Assembly: GCA_947168365.1 (NCBI GenBank)
Contig: CAMVLO010000006.1
Location: 1-64,000 of the forward strand
Direction: 5' to 3'
Origin: UBA3824 sp017541145
Lineage (GTDB): Bacteria; Bacteroidota; Bacteroidia; Bacteroidales; UBA3824
Length of the DNA: 64,000 bases
Part shown: positions 63,696 through 64,000 of the stretch, piece after piece
How positions within the stretch are numbered: the stretch's first letter is position 1
Layout: the number at the start of each line of letters is the position of its first letter
Made by a program: the position numbers and the translations under genes
Notes under the pieces: model-generated
The model's database searches: none
What the model was told of the DNA's origin: nothing
What the model saw: the letters and a program-made list of their open reading frames with translations, nothing else

Positions 63696-63718
63696 CCGGG
63701 AACTTGTTCAGAACCCGG
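63696..63718 (-). terminator. Terminator of the RND/MMPL transporter gene
   Basis: CCGGG arms (63696-63700 and 63714-63718) with weak inner pairing, followed on the minus strand by a T-tract. Confidence 0.7.
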
Positions 63719-63745
63719 CTTTAATATAGAAATTGTGTTTATTTC

Positions 63746-64000
63746 CTACTGTTTTTTGTTCTTTTTACCGAAATTGATATTAAAACTCATCAACATCGAC
63801 GGCAAGAACAAAAGATTGGTAAACATCGCAACAAACAATGTGATGTCAATCAACAAACCAAGTGCCTGTGTACCGCCGAACTGTGAAAATACAAATATCA
63901 AGAATCCGATTAACAATATTGTTGCAGAGTAAATGATACTTACTCCGGTTTCTCTCAACGCACCGATTACTGATTTTGGAGTATCGTAATTTGTAGTTTC
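63746..64000 (-). CDS. RND superfamily (MMPL-type) transporter, C-terminal fragment
   Basis: The open frame continues past the window edge; 84 residues are visible. TPKSVIGALRETGVSIIYSA leads into two membrane segments (ATILLIGFLIFVFSQF and LGLLIDITLFVAMFTNLLFLPSML), the typical last two helices of RND/MMPL proteins, where a G-x-(A/S)-I-x-x-(T/S) element precedes them. The end is a short basic tail (NFGKKNKKQ). Substrate unknown; in Bacteroidota such proteins are often exporters of lipids or hydrophobic compounds. It ends in a terminator hairpin. Confidence 0.85.
   Translation of the reverse strand, partial: ETTNYDTPKSVIGALRETGVSIIYSATILLIGFLIFVFSQFGGTQALGLLIDITLFVAMFTNLLFLPSMLMSFNINFGKKNKKQ

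Overview
The window looks like chromosomal DNA of an uncultured Bacteroidales (Bacteroidota) bacterium, probably from a gut or rumen-like habitat. The evidence is: low G+C; the Bacteroidota promoter signature (a TTG/TTTG -33 box and a TAnnTTTG -7 box) upstream of many genes; little sign of Shine-Dalgarno sites; type IX secretion (T9SS) traits (a PorZ-like protein, C-terminal sorting-type tails, a GldM C-terminal-type domain); a DUF4834 protein; the long form of IspG; and a lipoprotein GH5 endoglucanase. Genus cannot be set from the sequence alone.

Region 1 (1-16.0 kb) is a surface polysaccharide cluster. The plus-strand half (1-9.4 kb) is strikingly A/T-rich and carries the tail of a GT32-like enzyme, a GT2, a NodZ/fucosyltransferase-like enzyme, a TupA-type ATP-grasp protein, a GT61, a GT14-like enzyme, then an O-acetylation cassette (AlgJ/AlgX-like SGNH protein, MBOAT acyltransferase, second SGNH protein). 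It converges at a bidirectional terminator on a five-gene minus-strand operon (GT2, two GT-B enzymes, a Wzy-type polymerase, a GT32). A further GT2 follows on the plus strand at 15.1 kb. Together these could build, polymerise and acetylate an O-antigen or capsule repeat unit.

Region 2 (16.0-25.1 kb) is accessory. A membrane protein of unknown function and a histidine kinase without a response regulator are followed by a strong terminator. Next comes a noncoding array of seven complete 86-bp direct repeats plus a partial eighth, each containing a 40-bp dyad whose arms change together between units. Then come a DUF2683-like/YafQ-type toxin-antitoxin pair, a block of short palindromic repeats, and a complete type III restriction-modification pair (mod, res).

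Region 3 (25.1-48.1 kb) is mostly core: proC-ribE, a GT4, an M16 protease, two GT2 enzymes, ahcY, an Mla-type ABC pair, hflX-S41 protease-dCMP deaminase-DUF4834, an OmpA-like lipoprotein, an acyl-CoA ligase and a SiaC-like protein. It also holds an 865-residue protein whose C-terminal part resembles an M48 metallopeptidase that has lost its zinc ligands, and a tRNA-Glu with its own promoter and terminator.

Region 4 (48.1-64 kb) holds an O-methyltransferase, rlmI-ispG, a secreted protein with a sorting-like tail, the GH5 cellulase, gpmI, a polyprenyl synthetase-ruvC-porZ operon, an Rpn-family nuclease followed by a membrane-anchored GldM C-terminal-domain protein, an iron-containing alcohol dehydrogenase, and the end of an RND/MMPL transporter cut by the window edge.

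Promoter boxes settle several gene starts: for the type III mod, a GT2, the SiaC-like gene, the Rpn gene and the alcohol dehydrogenase, the longest open frame begins inside the promoter, so the downstream ATG was chosen. The most unusual element is the 86-bp repeat array at 19118-19756.
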